A stretch of DNA of 6,154 bases, taken from positions 1-6,154 of the forward strand of contig JBBRPS010000640.1 in NCBI GenBank assembly GCA_038227745.1, given 5' to 3'. The position numbers and the translations under genes are program-made. The notes under the pieces were generated by a model. It made no database searches and was not told the origin of the DNA. It saw only the letters and a program-made list of their open reading frames with translations. Positions 5,758 through 6,154 of the stretch are shown here, piece by piece; position 1 is the first letter of the stretch; each line of letters starts with the position of its first letter. The DNA is from DASPXY01 sp038227745 (GTDB taxonomy: Bacteria; Planctomycetota; Planctomycetia; Gemmatales; Gemmataceae).

Positions 5758-6015
5758 GTGGCCGCGCTGCTGCAGCTGGCGCAGTGGTGCCAGGCACGTC
5801 GCGGCGAACTGACAGGAGAGCCACCATGTCCGACAGACGCCGACGCCGAGCCCCCCCCGCGCCCGCAGACCGCGCCGCCTCCCGGGCCGCTGACCCGACT
5901 CTGGTCGGGTCTGCCGCCGCCGCGGCGTCAGGAAGTCCTGATGGTACTCAGCCAGGTCATCGCCCAGAGCCTCCCGCCCACCGCGCGGAAGGAGGCCGGC
6001 CATGAGCACTCCTGA
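5758..6015 (+). CDS. Small Pro-rich protein upstream of the serine recombinase (start uncertain)
   Basis: The frame is open through 6015 and ends 14 bases inside the recombinase gene. From the GTG at 5758 it gives 85 residues: an Ala/Leu-rich start (AALLQLAQWCQARRGE), a Pro/Ala linker at about 22-45, and a likely helical end (LPPPRRQEVLMVLSQVIAQS). Third codon positions are strongly G or C in this frame and not in the overlapping one, so it looks truly coding. No clear ribosome site precedes 5758. The frame also stays open back into the transposase gene, so the real N-terminus may have been lost or replaced at the junction. The translational overlap suggests coupling with the recombinase, perhaps as an accessory protein of the same mobile module, but no function is established and no family is recognised with certainty. 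An in-frame alternative is that only the C-terminal half is conserved. Confidence 0.5.
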   Translation: MAALLQLAQWCQARRGELTGEPPCPTDADAEPPPRPQTAPPPGPLTRLWSGLPPPRRQEVLMVLSQVIAQSLPPTARKEAGHEHS

Positions 6016-6154
6016 GTTCAACGCTCGTCCGGCAGCCCACTCGTCCCCGGCGTGTCCCACCGCTGCGGCCGTACCCGCCCATTTGTGGGCATCGCGCACC
6101 GCTAAAGTCCGCGACTGCCACTTGGACCGAAAAGCCATCGTCTACGTCCGCCAA
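6002..6154 (+). CDS. Large serine recombinase, N-terminal fragment (runs off the window)
   Basis: Fifty-one residues are visible. After a variable Ala/Pro-rich leader of about 40 residues comes DRKAIVYVRQ, the first strand of the serine-recombinase (resolvase) catalytic domain. In this family Y-x-R-x is followed by the nucleophilic serine, which would be the first residue beyond the window edge. The full proteins usually carry a resolvase domain, a recombinase domain and a zinc-ribbon region, and cut and rejoin DNA at specific sites to move or excise elements. The ATG at 6002 follows GGAGGCCGGCC, a good ribosome site (GGAGG at 5991-5995), and lies inside the end of the preceding small ORF, pointing to coupled translation. 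The adjacent truncated IS4 copy suggests that this module inserted there. Confidence is good for the family from the motif, although little sequence is available. Confidence 0.75.
   Translation, partial: MSTPEFNARPAAHSSPACPTAAAVPAHLWASRTAKVRDCHLDRKAIVYVRQ

Noticed and set aside
5368..6138. Reverse-strand 256-codon frame across the recombinase module
   Set aside because: It spans the IS4/recombinase junction and two + strand frames, has low-complexity Arg/Ala/Gly composition, and shows no domain.

Overview
The window is very GC-rich bacterial DNA, and all supported genes lie on the + strand. The best guess for the source is a planctomycete of the Gemmata type. The reasons are a protein-kinase-like fold with degenerate catalytic motifs fused to an RDD membrane domain, very high GC at third codon positions, and the style of the IS4 and serine-recombinase elements. 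No rRNA or other marker is present, so this assignment is inference.

Layout. (1) Positions 2-1276 hold the 3' part of a membrane protein: the C-terminal lobe of a kinase-like domain, a membrane helix, a polar region, then an RDD domain. (2) Positions 1277-1521 are a spacer with two small hairpins; the second is followed by a T-rich run and may be a terminator. (3) Positions 1522-2946 and 2955-4109 form a tight two-gene unit: an AlgI/DltB-like MBOAT O-acyltransferase, then an SGNH-hydrolase-like membrane-anchored protein. Such pairs typically move acyl groups across the inner membrane onto a cell-surface polymer. A perfect 12-bp hairpin follows at 4121-4147. (4) Positions 4148-4629 have no convincing gene. 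This stretch is less GC-rich, carries several palindromes and looks like accessory spacer DNA. (5) Positions 4683-5696 encode an IS4-family transposase whose start site is buried in a strong hairpin. The protein is cut off inside its YREK catalytic signature. (6) From about 5697 unrelated DNA begins: a short Pro-rich ORF overlapping the start of a large serine recombinase that runs off the window at 6154.

How it fits together. The left two thirds is ordinary chromosomal content (a regulatory or signalling-type membrane protein and a surface-polymer acylation pair). The right third is a nest of mobile DNA in which a serine-recombinase module abuts and probably destroyed an IS4 copy. I see no CRISPR array, tRNA, rRNA or recognisable defence system. 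The most unusual points are the broken IS4/recombinase junction, the RBS-sequestering hairpin, the degenerate kinase-RDD fusion and the extra basic tail on the SGNH protein.
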